A DNA stretch of 64,000 nucleotides. Source: Flagellimonas amphidinii (GTDB taxonomy: Bacteria > Bacteroidota > Bacteroidia > Flavobacteriales > Flavobacteriaceae). Below the pieces are notes generated by a model. That model worked only from the letters and a program-made list of their open reading frames with translations. It was not told where the DNA came from and did not search any database. Below are positions 26,602 through 35,312 of this stretch, piece after piece; the stretch's first letter is position 1; every line of letters begins with the position of its first letter. The DNA is taken from NCBI RefSeq assembly GCF_013090115.1, contig NZ_JABFNN010000037.1, forward strand, positions 62,001 through 126,000, written 5' to 3'. A program made the translations under genes and the position numbers.

Positions 26602-26873
26602 GGGAAACAAAACACACTTTAGGCCCACCACCACTGGGGAACCCGCGCCATCACTGATCGGAAAAATAGAACACTTTAGGGAAACAAAACACACTTTAGG
26701 AAAAATCATCGAATTTTGTTAAAGTCTAAAAATACGTTGTTTTTATTCAGTAATTAATTGATAATCAATGTTTAACAAACCTAAAGTTATAAAAATAACG
26801 AAATGTTATGGTAAACACAACACACTTTGTGAGAAACAAAACACACTTTGTGAGAAACAAAACACACTTTAGG
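26602..26873 (+). repeat. Iteron-like direct repeats (consensus AAACAAAACACACTTTAGG)
   Basis: Five full copies lie at about 26602-26623, 26681-26700, 26813-26833, 26834-26854 and 26855-26873. A half copy (GAACACTTTAGG) is at 26669-26680 and an inverted half (CCTAAAG) near 26780. The last three are tandem with a 21-base period (AAACAAAACACACTTTGTGAG type). The stretch between copies (26701-26812) is very A/T-rich. The layout resembles an iteron origin or a cluster of regulator sites. No replication initiator gene is present nearby. Confidence 0.75.
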
Positions 26874-27081
26874 TGTTGTATCTATTTGGTAAACAACAAG
26901 TTACAAACCCCCTAATTATATTATAATTATATAAATTCTTCACAATTCGAAATAAGGGAACTTTAAGAGCATTAAAGCCCACCCACCTCCCTGCTCAAAC
27001 GCCGCGAGGCTTTTAAAAAAGGTCTCAATTTTTATACTTCGCCTTCCCGGCTCGTATTAAAATATCGGTCACTTTCATTTT

Positions 27082-27115
27082 GGATTTTTTTTAGCATTTG
27101 GGAACAAATGCAAGA
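27082..27115 (+). repeat. Left arm of a perfect 34-bp inverted repeat
   Basis: The arm contains eight T, AGCATTTGGGAACAAATGC and AAG, and is the exact reverse complement of 28056-28089. It has an internal 7-bp hairpin GCATTTG-GGAA-CAAATGC. Similarity continues five bases outward with one mismatch. Confidence 0.9.
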
Positions 27116-27221
27116 AAACAAAAAAATGATTTTAAGGGGTTTTGATGGCTTTTTTCGCGGAAGCCCTAGTGGTATACCAAAAGAAGGGAGAAAACCTCAC
27201 AAAAGGTCTTAAAAAAAGAAA

Positions 27222-27245
27222 AAAGCAGCACTTTTGTGCTGCTTT
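27222..27245 (-). terminator. Strong hairpin, terminator-like on the minus strand
   Basis: A perfect 10-bp stem AAAGCAGCAC/GTGCTGCTTT (27222-27231 with 27236-27245) with a TTTT loop. On the minus strand it is followed by TTTCTTTTTTT, so it would end transcription coming from the right. No gene on that strand is clearly served by it. Confidence 0.65.
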
Positions 27246-27615
27246 CTTAGAAGGCTTTTGCTTCCGTCACATGACTTTCGGCGCTTCTCACGGTCGTTCC
27301 CACGTTGCCGCTTTGTCCTTCCTCACATGCACGACAAATATAGATAATTTTCTCCTTTACCTGGTTTCGTGGTTTTGTGCCAGTTGTCCCATTTTTGATT
27401 TTGTTGTATGCTTTTCGGGTTTTCTGTATTAACAACCATCATTTCCATACAAATGTTGGATGCTGTCCCAATTGTCCTTTTCGGGTCCACAAAATAAATC
27501 CCTCCCATGTCGAGATTTTTTTTGCCAGATCGCAAGCTCATGGCCCCGGGCCAATTGGAACGGTTCGCATCCTTATTGCTGCATGTAAATGAAGTTTAAC
27601 ATAAAACCAAAAATC

Positions 27616-27837
27616 ATGTTTACAGCAAAATTCAAAGTAGTACAGACAACAGGAACATTCAAAAACGACAAAGGCGAGGAAAAGAGATCCTATCAAGAAG
27701 TAGGGGTTATCTTCGAAAACGAAAATGGGCACCAAAGCCTGAAATTAACCGCCTACCCACTACCCAACAGTAAGGGTGAGGTTTGGGCAAATCTATATCC
27801 CATCGAATCCAAGGAAAATGGACAAGTGGAAGAATAG
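27616..27837 (+). CDS. Small conserved-looking hypothetical protein
   Basis: The frame reads MFTAKFKVVQTTGTFKND and then a beta-rich run with KRSYQEVGVIFENENG and LKLTAYPLPNSKGEVWANLYPIES, 73 residues from the ATG at 27616 (82 from an in-frame ATG at 27589). I recognise no family. The charged, beta-strand-rich make-up would suit a small nucleic-acid-binding protein, but that is a guess. It is the only gene inside the 34-bp inverted repeat and is followed by its own terminator. Confidence 0.6.
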   Translation: MFTAKFKVVQTTGTFKNDKGEEKRSYQEVGVIFENENGHQSLKLTAYPLPNSKGEVWANLYPIESKENGQVEE

Positions 27838-27858
27838 TTCCAATGCCAAACCAGAAAG

Positions 27859-27881
27859 GCTCCCGAAAGGGAGCTTTTTTT
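27859..27881 (+). terminator. Terminator after the small gene
   Basis: Stem GCTCCC/GGGAGC with a GAAA loop (27859-27874) and seven T directly after. It lies 22 bases past the stop at 27837. Confidence 0.9.
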
Positions 27882-28055
27882 ATAATTGGAGGCACACCGC
27901 GCCGTTCATCTACAAGCTGGGATGGCTATCAGCTATAGGGACCAGGTTCTCTAGTTAAAATCATCTACTTATTTGTTTGCCAGGGAAAGATATTGGCCCG
28001 GGAACCGGACACAATAGGGTAAAACTGAAGATAAACCAAGACTGTCAAGTCGTTC

Positions 28056-28089
28056 CTTGCATTTGTTCCCAAATGCTAAAAAAAATCCA
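28056..28089 (-). repeat. Right arm of the perfect 34-bp inverted repeat
   Basis: Exact reverse complement of 27082-27115, 940 bases from it. It lies 38 bases past the end of the XRE gene. Confidence 0.9.
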
Positions 28090-28126
28090 GAATGTGAATA
28101 TCTTGAATGGATTAGAATTTAGTCAA

Positions 28127-28654
28127 TCAGCCGGATTTTGTCAAAAGCTTTTTTATCAATTCCTCCTTTGTGAAAGTTTCTTGGTTAAGTTCATTGATCA
28201 ACCATTCTTTGTAATTGATGACAGCTTCTTTTTCAATTTTATAGAAAAACAGCTTAAACAGGGGATGCTTCTTTAAATCTTTATAATCCCCATTCAAAAA
28301 CATTACCAATTCTCCTACTTCATCGGTTCTAAGTAAGAACTCATGATCTAAAAGAATTTTCTTCGGCTTATTTTTTTTTGGAAGATTTTTGGTGTGCAGG
28401 GAATCTGATTCTAAGTGTAAACCAGTCTTATTTTTTCCTTTTCGGCGAACACCCTCAATGGACTCATCAAAAAAATCATTTAATTCGAAACCTTCTTCAA
28501 GTAAAAAATCTATGTAATTGTTTGCGACAAACTTGCGGCTTCCTGACTCCATTTTGGAAACTTCATTTTGAGAAATATTTAATTTATTGGCCATTTCTAC
28601 TTGAGTTAAACCCAGTAGTTTTCTGATCAGCCGTATTTTCTCGTGTATTTCCAA
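28127..28654 (-). CDS. XRE-family helix-turn-helix regulator (TTG start)
   Basis: The first 65 residues of this 175-residue protein are a Cro/CI-type HTH: EKIRLIRKLLGLTQVEMANKLNISQNEVSKMESGSRKFV. A basic linker follows (KNLPKKNKPKKI) and then an unrecognised C-terminal region. The start is TTG (28652-28654); no better ATG exists before the HTH. It is divergent from the serine recombinase across a 520-base repeat-rich region and could control element genes from there. Confidence 0.82.
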   Translation of the reverse strand: MEIHEKIRLIRKLLGLTQVEMANKLNISQNEVSKMESGSRKFVANNYIDFLLEEGFELNDFFDESIEGVRRKGKNKTGLHLESDSLHTKNLPKKNKPKKILLDHEFLLRTDEVGELVMFLNGDYKDLKKHPLFKLFFYKIEKEAVINYKEWLINELNQETFTKEELIKKLLTKSG

Positions 28655-28727
28655 ACAATAAATATGACAAAATACTATATTATAATTTGGTTTTTAAATT
28701 AAAAAATAATATTCTTGTCTACCTTTT

Positions 28728-28910
28728 TCAAATAATCAATTTTCAGCAGTTGCTGATACTCGTCAAAAAGTGGGATTGGTTTCTAATAAGAGAGGGGAAT
28801 TTCCCCTCCCTATTATCAAATAATCCTATGTAGTCTAACTCGTCAATATGAAAGGGATCCGAAAGGATCCCTTTCTTGTCAAATAATCGGGAAGTCCCCT
28901 CGTCAAAAAG
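28728..28910 (+). repeat. Triple repeat TCAAATAATC ... CTCGTCAA with hairpins
   Basis: Three units each have TCAAATAATC (28728, 28816, 28879) followed by CTCGTCAA (28759, 28839, 28899). The spacers are 21, 13 and 10 bases, and two of them are small palindromes (TCAGCAGTTGCTGA, GGGAAGTCCC). Between units lie two more palindromes: AGGGGAATTTCCCCT (28793-28807) and a 10-bp stem AAAGGGATCC/GGATCCCTTT (28851-28874). A partial fourth copy AAATAATCAATT is near 28926. A compact form of the same motif occurs before the pilin gene at 49861. Confidence 0.7.
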
Positions 28911-29177
28911 AACTTCTTAATCCAAAAATAATCAATTCCAACAAATACGGTTCTCTTGATTACTTGAACAAATCATTTACATCCAAACCTTTTTTCACCA
29001 AAAATTGGACATACTTAAAGGCCTAGTGGAAGGGTAGCTGTCATACGGGGTCAACATGCTGTCATAAATCCACCGTTTTTGTAAACTTTTGTTTCCAAAC
29101 TTGTTCATTACTCCTAGTAAGTTTACTTTAACCGTACACCTTTAAAGTTTACCTTGTATACGTTTAAATGACATAGA
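28911..29177. other. Intergenic leader of the recombinase with GTAAACTT repeats
   Basis: No gene is seen. GTAAACTT (29081-29088), its inverse AAGTTTAC (29119-29126) and AAAGTTTAC (29144-29152) form spaced inverted and direct copies within 100 bases of the recombinase start. This is where resolvase-type res subsites or operators are usually found. I see no full TTG/TAnnTTTG promoter. Confidence 0.45.
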
Positions 29178-29831
29178 ATGACATTTGGTTATGCAAGGGT
29201 GAGTACAAATTCTCAAAAACATGATTTACAGGTTGACGCTTTTTTGAAGGAAGGTATCAAACCGAATAATATCTATGCTGATATTTCGTCTGGAGCAAAA
29301 AGTGAACGTAAGGGCTTAGACGAATTGCTTTCCAAGTTAAGGGAGGGCGACACAATTGTCGTCTGGAAGATGGACCGAATTGCTAGAAGCCTATCACATT
29401 TGGTGAAGCTCATCGAAGATTTTGAGAAAAAGGGTATACACTTTAAAAGCATCCAAGAGAATTTCATTGATACATCTTCACCTCATGGAAGATTTGTATT
29501 CAACTTGTTTGCCTCCATTGCCCAACTCGAGAGAGATATCATCATAGAGAGAACAAGAGCCGGTCTCGAAAGTTCAAGGAGAAGAGGGGTAAGATTAGGG
29601 AGGCAACCTGGGTTGAGCAAAAAAGCCCAGCATAAGGCCATTCTTGCGGAGAAGTATTATCGCGATAATAAGCTTAGTATTGAAGAGATTATGAAATTAA
29701 TTGAAGTTGGGTCGAAAAGAACTCTTTATAAATATTTAGCTTATCAAGGCAGAAGAACTTGTAAAGAGTGTGGTAAATTGTTTTGGGATAAGAAACAAAG
29801 TATAGATAAAGCTATTTGTTTCAATCATTAA
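29178..29831 (+). CDS. Serine recombinase (resolvase/invertase type) with Cys/His tail
   Basis: The 217-residue protein has a resolvase N-terminal domain with catalytic Ser9 (MTFGYARVST), the motifs GDTIVVWKMDRIARSLSHL and FNLFASIAQLERDIIIERTRAGLESSRRRGVRLGRQPG, and a Hin-like HTH (LSIEEIMKLIEVGSKRTLYKYL). An extra C-terminal tail has CxxC (195, 198) and CxxH (214, 217), like a small zinc knuckle. It probably resolves, inverts or integrates DNA of the element, with sites in the repeat region just upstream. Confidence 0.92.
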   Translation: MTFGYARVSTNSQKHDLQVDAFLKEGIKPNNIYADISSGAKSERKGLDELLSKLREGDTIVVWKMDRIARSLSHLVKLIEDFEKKGIHFKSIQENFIDTSSPHGRFVFNLFASIAQLERDIIIERTRAGLESSRRRGVRLGRQPGLSKKAQHKAILAEKYYRDNKLSIEEIMKLIEVGSKRTLYKYLAYQGRRTCKECGKLFWDKKQSIDKAICFNH

Positions 29832-29848
29832 CACAAATAATAGAGTGA

Positions 29849-30070
29849 ATGCATAAAAACCACAGAAAAACTATTCAATATTTTTCTGAGGAAATGACAT
29901 GTTTAAAAACTGAAATTAGAGAATATTCGAAAGCAAAAAACATCTTGGAATTTGATCTAGCCCTTAATAATCCAAGTGAAATAAGTTTAATCGAAATTAT
30001 TCCTTTTGACATCGAAATTCCTTACAACAATAGTGGAATTATCAGGTGCTTTTTTATATTTGAGAAATGA
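29849..30070 (+). CDS. Hypothetical protein (73 aa)
   Basis: The frame MHKNHRKTIQYFSEEMTC... to ...IRCFFIFEK has no signal peptide and no recognisable family. Support comes from position: it starts 17 bases after the recombinase stop and its TGA overlaps the ATG of the giant MORN-repeat gene (ATGA), a layout that suggests translational coupling. Confidence 0.5.
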   Translation: MHKNHRKTIQYFSEEMTCLKTEIREYSKAKNILEFDLALNNPSEISLIEIIPFDIEIPYNNSGIIRCFFIFEK

Positions 30071-33000
30071 AGAAATACCTACTCCTACTATCAACCCTGT
30101 TTTTTAGTCTTCTCAGTTCAGCCCAAGAAAAAATCCCTTTCATAGATTATGATTCTGTATCTGAAAAGGTGGGTGAAGCTATCGAAAAAGGCGAGTATGA
30201 AAAAACAGTAGATTATCTAGAAAAAATTAGCAAAAATGATTCTACCTATTGCTCAGTAATGGTAACTAAATCATATTATTTAATGGCTCAAAAAAAATAT
30301 GATGAGGCTATTGCAGTAACAGATGAGGGGCTTGGTTCTAGTTGTTATGATTTACATAGTTCATTTTATGTAAACAAAGTGGCTTCACTTTTAGGGCAAG
30401 ATAAAAATCAAGAAGCTCTGGAAATCTGTGAACTAGGATTGAAACGTTTTCCGCAAAATAAGACATTATGGTACAACAAAGGGGTTTGTTTAGAAAAAAC
30501 AGATAAATGGGAGGAAGCAGTTAATGCATATCAAGAGACAATCCTTCTAGATCCCTTTTACAAAAACGTTTATTTAAAACTGGGTGATATCTGTTACAAA
30601 CAAGAATTAATTAGCCAAGCTTTAATGTCTTATAATATGTACTTGTTAATTGAACCTGATGCCAGCAACGCGTTTAACCTTTTGAAGTTCCTCAACACTA
30701 CTGTTCAAAGTAAGAATAAGCATGAGAAGAATCCAGATATAAATATTTCTAAGGATGATGAGTCATTCGAAGAAATTGATTTGATAATCAATAATCGAGT
30801 AGCATTGAACGAAAAGTATGAAACTGGAAACGAAATTGACATTGCCCTTATAAGGCAAAACCATGCCCTTATGGAGTCTTTGAAAAACTTTTCAGGTAAT
30901 GGTGGATTTTGGGATACCAAGTTTGTCCCATACTATCAATGGATAGTGAATCAAGGCCTTTTTGATGCTTTTAGCTATACCCTTTCATATTCCATTGAGA
31001 ATGAAACTTATGCGAAAGTTATTGAAAAAAAGATAGATGACATTCAAGAGTTTTTTGACCAATCCAAACAGAAATGGGCAGATATTGTAAAGAACAATAC
31101 CATACAACAGAATGGAAAATTGGAAACGTTGACTTATTATTTTGAAGACGGATATACCAAAGGCATTGGTCAAACTAAAAATAATGTTGTTGTAGGGCCG
31201 TGGGAATTGTTCAATAATAAGGGAAGATTGACAGCAAAAGGAACATTTAACTCTGATGGTAGTAGAGATGGAGAATGGATTTTCTACAACTCGCATGGAA
31301 AAATTAAAGAATCTGCTCAATATATAGATGGAAAATTGAATGGGAAAAACTTTCTATATCATGAGAATGGGAAACTAAATGTTCATGCCAATTATAAGAA
31401 TGACAATTTAGAAGGAGAGTATTTGCTTTATAACAAAAACGGTGCATTGCAGCAAAAAAAGCATTTCAAAAATGGGGAATTGGATGGTGAGTTTTATTCT
31501 TACCACGATGTTGGTGAAGAACTACTAAAATCCCAAGCATTGTATGTAAATGGAAGCATCAAGGGCAAGTATACGAAATACTTTCCTACCGGTACGATAA
31601 GCTCAGAGATAAGTTTTAAAGACGGAAAGGCTCACGGTCAAGAGACCAAATACTATTTAAATGGAGCTTTGGATACAGATTTGAATAGTAAAAATGGTTT
31701 CGTTGATGGATACTACAAATTATTTTATCCAAATGGCTCACCAAAAGAAGTTGGACAGACTTCAGAAGGCAATTATGTTGGGCATTGGCAGACTTATTAT
31801 AGCGACAACACTGTAGAAAGCGATTTTAATTATAATGATAAAAGCGAAACGGACGGAGAATATAAATACTATGATGTAGACGGAAAACTACATTATATTT
31901 TTGAATATCGTCATGGCGAGTTTATTGCCTATAAGTACTTCGACAAAGAAGGCAATATTATTGAAGAAAACCGTAAAAAAGGAGGGGAATTTTATTATAA
32001 GGGCTATTCTCCTTATGGTAAAATTAAATCTGAGGGATTATATGATATCAAAGGAGGTAAAAAAGGTAAATGGAAATACTATTCCTCCCATGGGGTTTTG
32101 ACTGATGAGGGAACATACCAAGATGATAAGCTGCAAGGAGAATATAAAGCGTATTATACCGATGGAGGGCTAATGTCCATTGCTCAATATAAAAATGACA
32201 CCTTGAATGGCTATTATGTAAATTACTATAAAAGCGGAAAAATAAACAGACAAGGATGGTACAAGGACAATAATACCCATGGGGAATGGAGGTCTTATGC
32301 TCCAGATGGCGTTGTTACCGAAGTTAACTTTTATCATAAAGGATTGCTCCATGGAGAACAATTGCTTTTTTCAGGAAAAGGACTTAAAACTCAAGCCAGT
32401 ATCTATAATTACGGAAATCAAATAAAAGATGTTTATTATGATATGGATGGGAAAGTCTCCTATACTATCAATTATGAAAAAGAAGAGAAAAAATATGAAT
32501 TAATATATCAACATCTAAATAAAAAACCTAGTACCAAAACAACCTATGTCAACGGTGTATTGCACGGTCCTTTTACATTTTTTGATTTCTATGGAAGAAA
32601 GAGGTCCGAGGGCAATTATTTAAATGGAAAGCTCCATGGAAAATTAACTTGGTACCATGATAACGGAAACATCGAGACCGTGGCAAATTATGTATATGGA
32701 GAATTAGAGGGAGATTACATTTATTATTATGAAGATGGAACACTGGACACCAAAAATCATTATAGCTCAGGAAAGCTCCAAAAGGATGTTATCGGCTATT
32801 ATAAAAATGGCACCATAAAAAATAAGGGGGAATTTTATGATGATGAGCGACATGGTAGAAGAGAGACTTATTGCCCAGCAGGAAAGTTACAACTTGTTAG
32901 ATTTTACGATAATGGGCGCCTAAAAGGTTACAGCTACTTGGATGAAAACTCTAAAGAGCTACCAATGATTCCCATTGAGAACGAAACAGGTAAAATGTTG

Positions 33001-33366
33001 ACTTACTATGATAATGGGAAGGTGTCAAGGGATATTGAGTATAAAAATGGGAACCTGATTAATGTGTACAAAGAATATTACTATTCAGGTCAATTGCTTG
33101 AAGAGATACATTACGCTAAGGGAGAAATTGATGGAAAAAGAGTGGAATACTTTTCAAATGGAAACATAAAAAAAGAACGTCAGTATCAATTGGGCAATTT
33201 AAATGGCGTTGTAAGGGAGTATTATGAGAATGGTAATTTGAAAAAGGAAGAAACCTATTTGCATAACATCAAAGAAGGTGTTTCCAAAAAGTATGATGAA
33301 AACGGGAAATTAATACTTGAAGAAGTTTACTTTGATGGCGATATTATTTCATCTACCTCCAAATAG
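30067..33366 (+). CDS. Giant secreted TPR and MORN-repeat protein (YwqK-like)
   Basis: The 1099-residue protein has a signal peptide (LFFSLLSSAQ) and a TPR region at about 20-220 (CLEKTDKWEEAVNAYQETILLDPFYKNVYLKLGDI). From about 345 to the end it is a continuous series of 22-24 residue MORN_2 repeats of the form YxNGKLxGxxxxYYxNG, about thirty by eye. Proteins of this repeat are often labelled 'YwqK family antitoxin', but no toxin partner is proven. The long beta-solenoid-like surface suits an outer-surface or periplasmic binding role. Two DUF3857 proteins follow. Confidence 0.85.
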   Translation: MKKYLLLLSTLFFSLLSSAQEKIPFIDYDSVSEKVGEAIEKGEYEKTVDYLEKISKNDSTYCSVMVTKSYYLMAQKKYDEAIAVTDEGLGSSCYDLHSSFYVNKVASLLGQDKNQEALEICELGLKRFPQNKTLWYNKGVCLEKTDKWEEAVNAYQETILLDPFYKNVYLKLGDICYKQELISQALMSYNMYLLIEPDASNAFNLLKFLNTTVQSKNKHEKNPDINISKDDESFEEIDLIINNRVALNEKYETGNEIDIALIRQNHALMESLKNFSGNGGFWDTKFVPYYQWIVNQGLFDAFSYTLSYSIENETYAKVIEKKIDDIQEFFDQSKQKWADIVKNNTIQQNGKLETLTYYFEDGYTKGIGQTKNNVVVGPWELFNNKGRLTAKGTFNSDGSRDGEWIFYNSHGKIKESAQYIDGKLNGKNFLYHENGKLNVHANYKNDNLEGEYLLYNKNGALQQKKHFKNGELDGEFYSYHDVGEELLKSQALYVNGSIKGKYTKYFPTGTISSEISFKDGKAHGQETKYYLNGALDTDLNSKNGFVDGYYKLFYPNGSPKEVGQTSEGNYVGHWQTYYSDNTVESDFNYNDKSETDGEYKYYDVDGKLHYIFEYRHGEFIAYKYFDKEGNIIEENRKKGGEFYYKGYSPYGKIKSEGLYDIKGGKKGKWKYYSSHGVLTDEGTYQDDKLQGEYKAYYTDGGLMSIAQYKNDTLNGYYVNYYKSGKINRQGWYKDNNTHGEWRSYAPDGVVTEVNFYHKGLLHGEQLLFSGKGLKTQASIYNYGNQIKDVYYDMDGKVSYTINYEKEEKKYELIYQHLNKKPSTKTTYVNGVLHGPFTFFDFYGRKRSEGNYLNGKLHGKLTWYHDNGNIETVANYVYGELEGDYIYYYEDGTLDTKNHYSSGKLQKDVIGYYKNGTIKNKGEFYDDERHGRRETYCPAGKLQLVRFYDNGRLKGYSYLDENSKELPMIPIENETGKMLTYYDNGKVSRDIEYKNGNLINVYKEYYYSGQLLEEIHYAKGEIDGKRVEYFSNGNIKKERQYQLGNLNGVVREYYENGNLKKEETYLHNIKEGVSKKYDENGKLILEEVYFDGDIISSTSK

Positions 33367-33367
33367 A

Positions 33368-35293
33368 ATGGGTCTGAGAATAACAACACTTTTCTTGCTC
33401 CTGCTTGGATATACTTCATATTCACAAATTTCGACTGACTATAAAAAGTATAAGGAGCAATATCCGAACTCCCAATCTGTTAGATTGAACCAAGAGACAG
33501 TTTTGAGTATTGGTCTTGACAAGGGAAAGTTTAAAATATCCAAAGAGTCTTTAGAAGAAGACATATTCTTGTATGACAGTGCTAAAAATGATGCAAAACA
33601 ATCTTTAAGCTATTCCTCTTTTTACGAGTTGGAAAAAATAGAGGCCTCTTCATTTGTGATAAGGAACAATAAGTATGAAGAGCTAAAAGTTTCCGATTTT
33701 AGGGATAAGGATGAATTGGATGGATCATTTCACGATGATGTAAAATCAATCAATTTTATTTTCCCCAGTTTAGAGCAAGGAGCAAAAACCAGACTAACTT
33801 ATAAGCAAATAATAAAAAACCCACGTTTTCTAAGTGCCTTCTATTTAGGAAACTTTTATCCTATTGAAAATAACAAATTCACTATCATTTCGGACAATGC
33901 CATTAACCTTAGATTTCAAGAGGTTAACATGGAGGGTGTCCAAGTTGAATTCACCGTAAAAAAGACTAGAAAACAGAATATATATACTTGGCAACTCAAA
34001 AACATTAATGAATTCAAGTATGAGGAAAAAGCACCCGATTATAAAAGTATTTTACCACATATCATCCCAATAATTGTTTCATATCAAACCAATGGAAAAA
34101 CTGTCAAGCTTCTTGAAGATGTGTCCGATTTATACAGGTGGTATTTTTCCCTTGTAGAAAACTTGAATAACGAGCCTGCGCCAAAAGAATTGGTACAGCT
34201 TGTGGAAAATCTAACGGCTGACAAAGAAAATGAGCTTGAAAAGGTAAGAGCTATTTATTATTGGGTACAAGAAAATGTAAAATACATAGCTTTCGAATAT
34301 GCCTTGGGTGGATTCGTTCCGAGGGAAGCTAATGAAGTATTTCATAAAAAGTATGGTGATTGTAAAGACAATTCCAGTCTATTATTAAAAATGCTCGATA
34401 TAGCTAATATCAAAGGAAACCTAGCTTGGATTGGCACAAGAAGTATCCCATATAGCTATAAGAATGTTCCGACTCCATCAGTAGATAATCATATGATTTT
34501 ACATTATGAGTATCAAGGGAAGTCTTATTTTTTGGATGCTACAGGAAGGTTCAACCCTATGGAAATGCCTACATCGTTTATTCAAGGGAAGGAGGCATTG
34601 GTCTCAATGGGAAGAGATTCATTTATGATAAAAAAAGTCCCAATTATTGATCCATCAAAAAATATCTATAAAGACCATTCTGTTATTGAGCTGGAGGGTA
34701 ATAATTTGAAAGGAAAATCAAGATCTGAATTATCTGGTTATGGGAAAATAGATCTCTTCTATCGCTTGGAAAAGAACAATACTAAAACAAAAATCCTCGA
34801 TATATACAACTCGGGTTTTCAAAAGGGGAACAATAGTTTCCAAATATCCAATTTTACTGAGACAAACAAATACAGTTATGATAAAAACCTCATTGTAGAA
34901 TATGATTTTAATGTGCCCAATTATGCCAAGACTTTGGGGGATGAAATCTACATTAACTTGAATCTGGGCAGGACTGTTGTATCTAACTTAAAAACGGATA
35001 ATGATCGAACTGTTCCATTGGAACACAGATATTTAGATTCAGGTGAGTATGAATACGTATTTAATGTTCCTGAGGGCTACATAGTTGATTATTTACCTGA
35101 AGGCATAAATCTATCTAATCAATACTTTGATTATGGCATTGCTTATGAACTTCGTTCAAATCAAATAATATATAAACGTAACTTTCGGCTTAATACATTG
35201 GTTTTTGATTCAGATGCTCAAAAAAAGGTAAATCAACTCGCCAAAAAAATTGAGCGGCAACTTAAAGAAGTTGTTGTATTAAAGAAACAATAA
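33368..35293 (+). CDS. DUF3857/transglutaminase-like protein with intact catalytic triad
   Basis: I chose the ATG at 33368 (MGLRITTLFLLLLGYTSYSQ, a signal peptide; 641 residues). It begins one base after the stop of the MORN-repeat gene; an upstream in-frame start would overlap that gene. DUF3857 occupies the N-terminal half. A transglutaminase-like domain follows with Cys in KKYGDCKDNSSLL, His in PSVDNHMILHY and Asp in YFLDATGRF, so a thiol enzyme is possible. The C-terminal part is beta-rich. Such proteins are periplasmic in Bacteroidetes and their substrates are unknown. Confidence 0.82.
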   Translation: MGLRITTLFLLLLGYTSYSQISTDYKKYKEQYPNSQSVRLNQETVLSIGLDKGKFKISKESLEEDIFLYDSAKNDAKQSLSYSSFYELEKIEASSFVIRNNKYEELKVSDFRDKDELDGSFHDDVKSINFIFPSLEQGAKTRLTYKQIIKNPRFLSAFYLGNFYPIENNKFTIISDNAINLRFQEVNMEGVQVEFTVKKTRKQNIYTWQLKNINEFKYEEKAPDYKSILPHIIPIIVSYQTNGKTVKLLEDVSDLYRWYFSLVENLNNEPAPKELVQLVENLTADKENELEKVRAIYYWVQENVKYIAFEYALGGFVPREANEVFHKKYGDCKDNSSLLLKMLDIANIKGNLAWIGTRSIPYSYKNVPTPSVDNHMILHYEYQGKSYFLDATGRFNPMEMPTSFIQGKEALVSMGRDSFMIKKVPIIDPSKNIYKDHSVIELEGNNLKGKSRSELSGYGKIDLFYRLEKNNTKTKILDIYNSGFQKGNNSFQISNFTETNKYSYDKNLIVEYDFNVPNYAKTLGDEIYINLNLGRTVVSNLKTDNDRTVPLEHRYLDSGEYEYVFNVPEGYIVDYLPEGINLSNQYFDYGIAYELRSNQIIYKRNFRLNTLVFDSDAQKKVNQLAKKIERQLKEVVVLKKQ

Positions 35294-35312
35294 TATAACT
35301 TCCAAAACCCAT

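Larger units (their letters stand above)
26874..27588. other. Non-coding stretch at the element's left end
   Basis: I find no convincing gene here on either strand; the open frames present are short, overlap one another and lack coding character. The stretch contains the left arm of the long inverted repeat (27082-27115), the hairpin at 27222-27245, and a palindromic GC block GGCCCCGGGCC at 27542-27552, whose attached ATTGGCCCGGG recurs inverted at 27993-28003. Confidence 0.6.

Noticed and set aside
26448..26657. Open frame running through tRNA-Gln
   Set aside because: It overlaps the tRNA and its terminator and has no coding character.
26602..26873. CRISPR array
   Set aside because: Spacing is irregular or zero, copies are imperfect and there are no unique spacers of constant length or cas genes.
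27142..27541. Several overlapping short frames on both strands
   Set aside because: They conflict with each other, lack recognisable domains and cross a strong hairpin; I treat the stretch as non-coding.
28728..28910. CRISPR-like or tandem repeat array
   Set aside because: The repeat halves are only 8-10 bp and spacers vary from 10 to 21 bases with palindromes, which does not fit a CRISPR.
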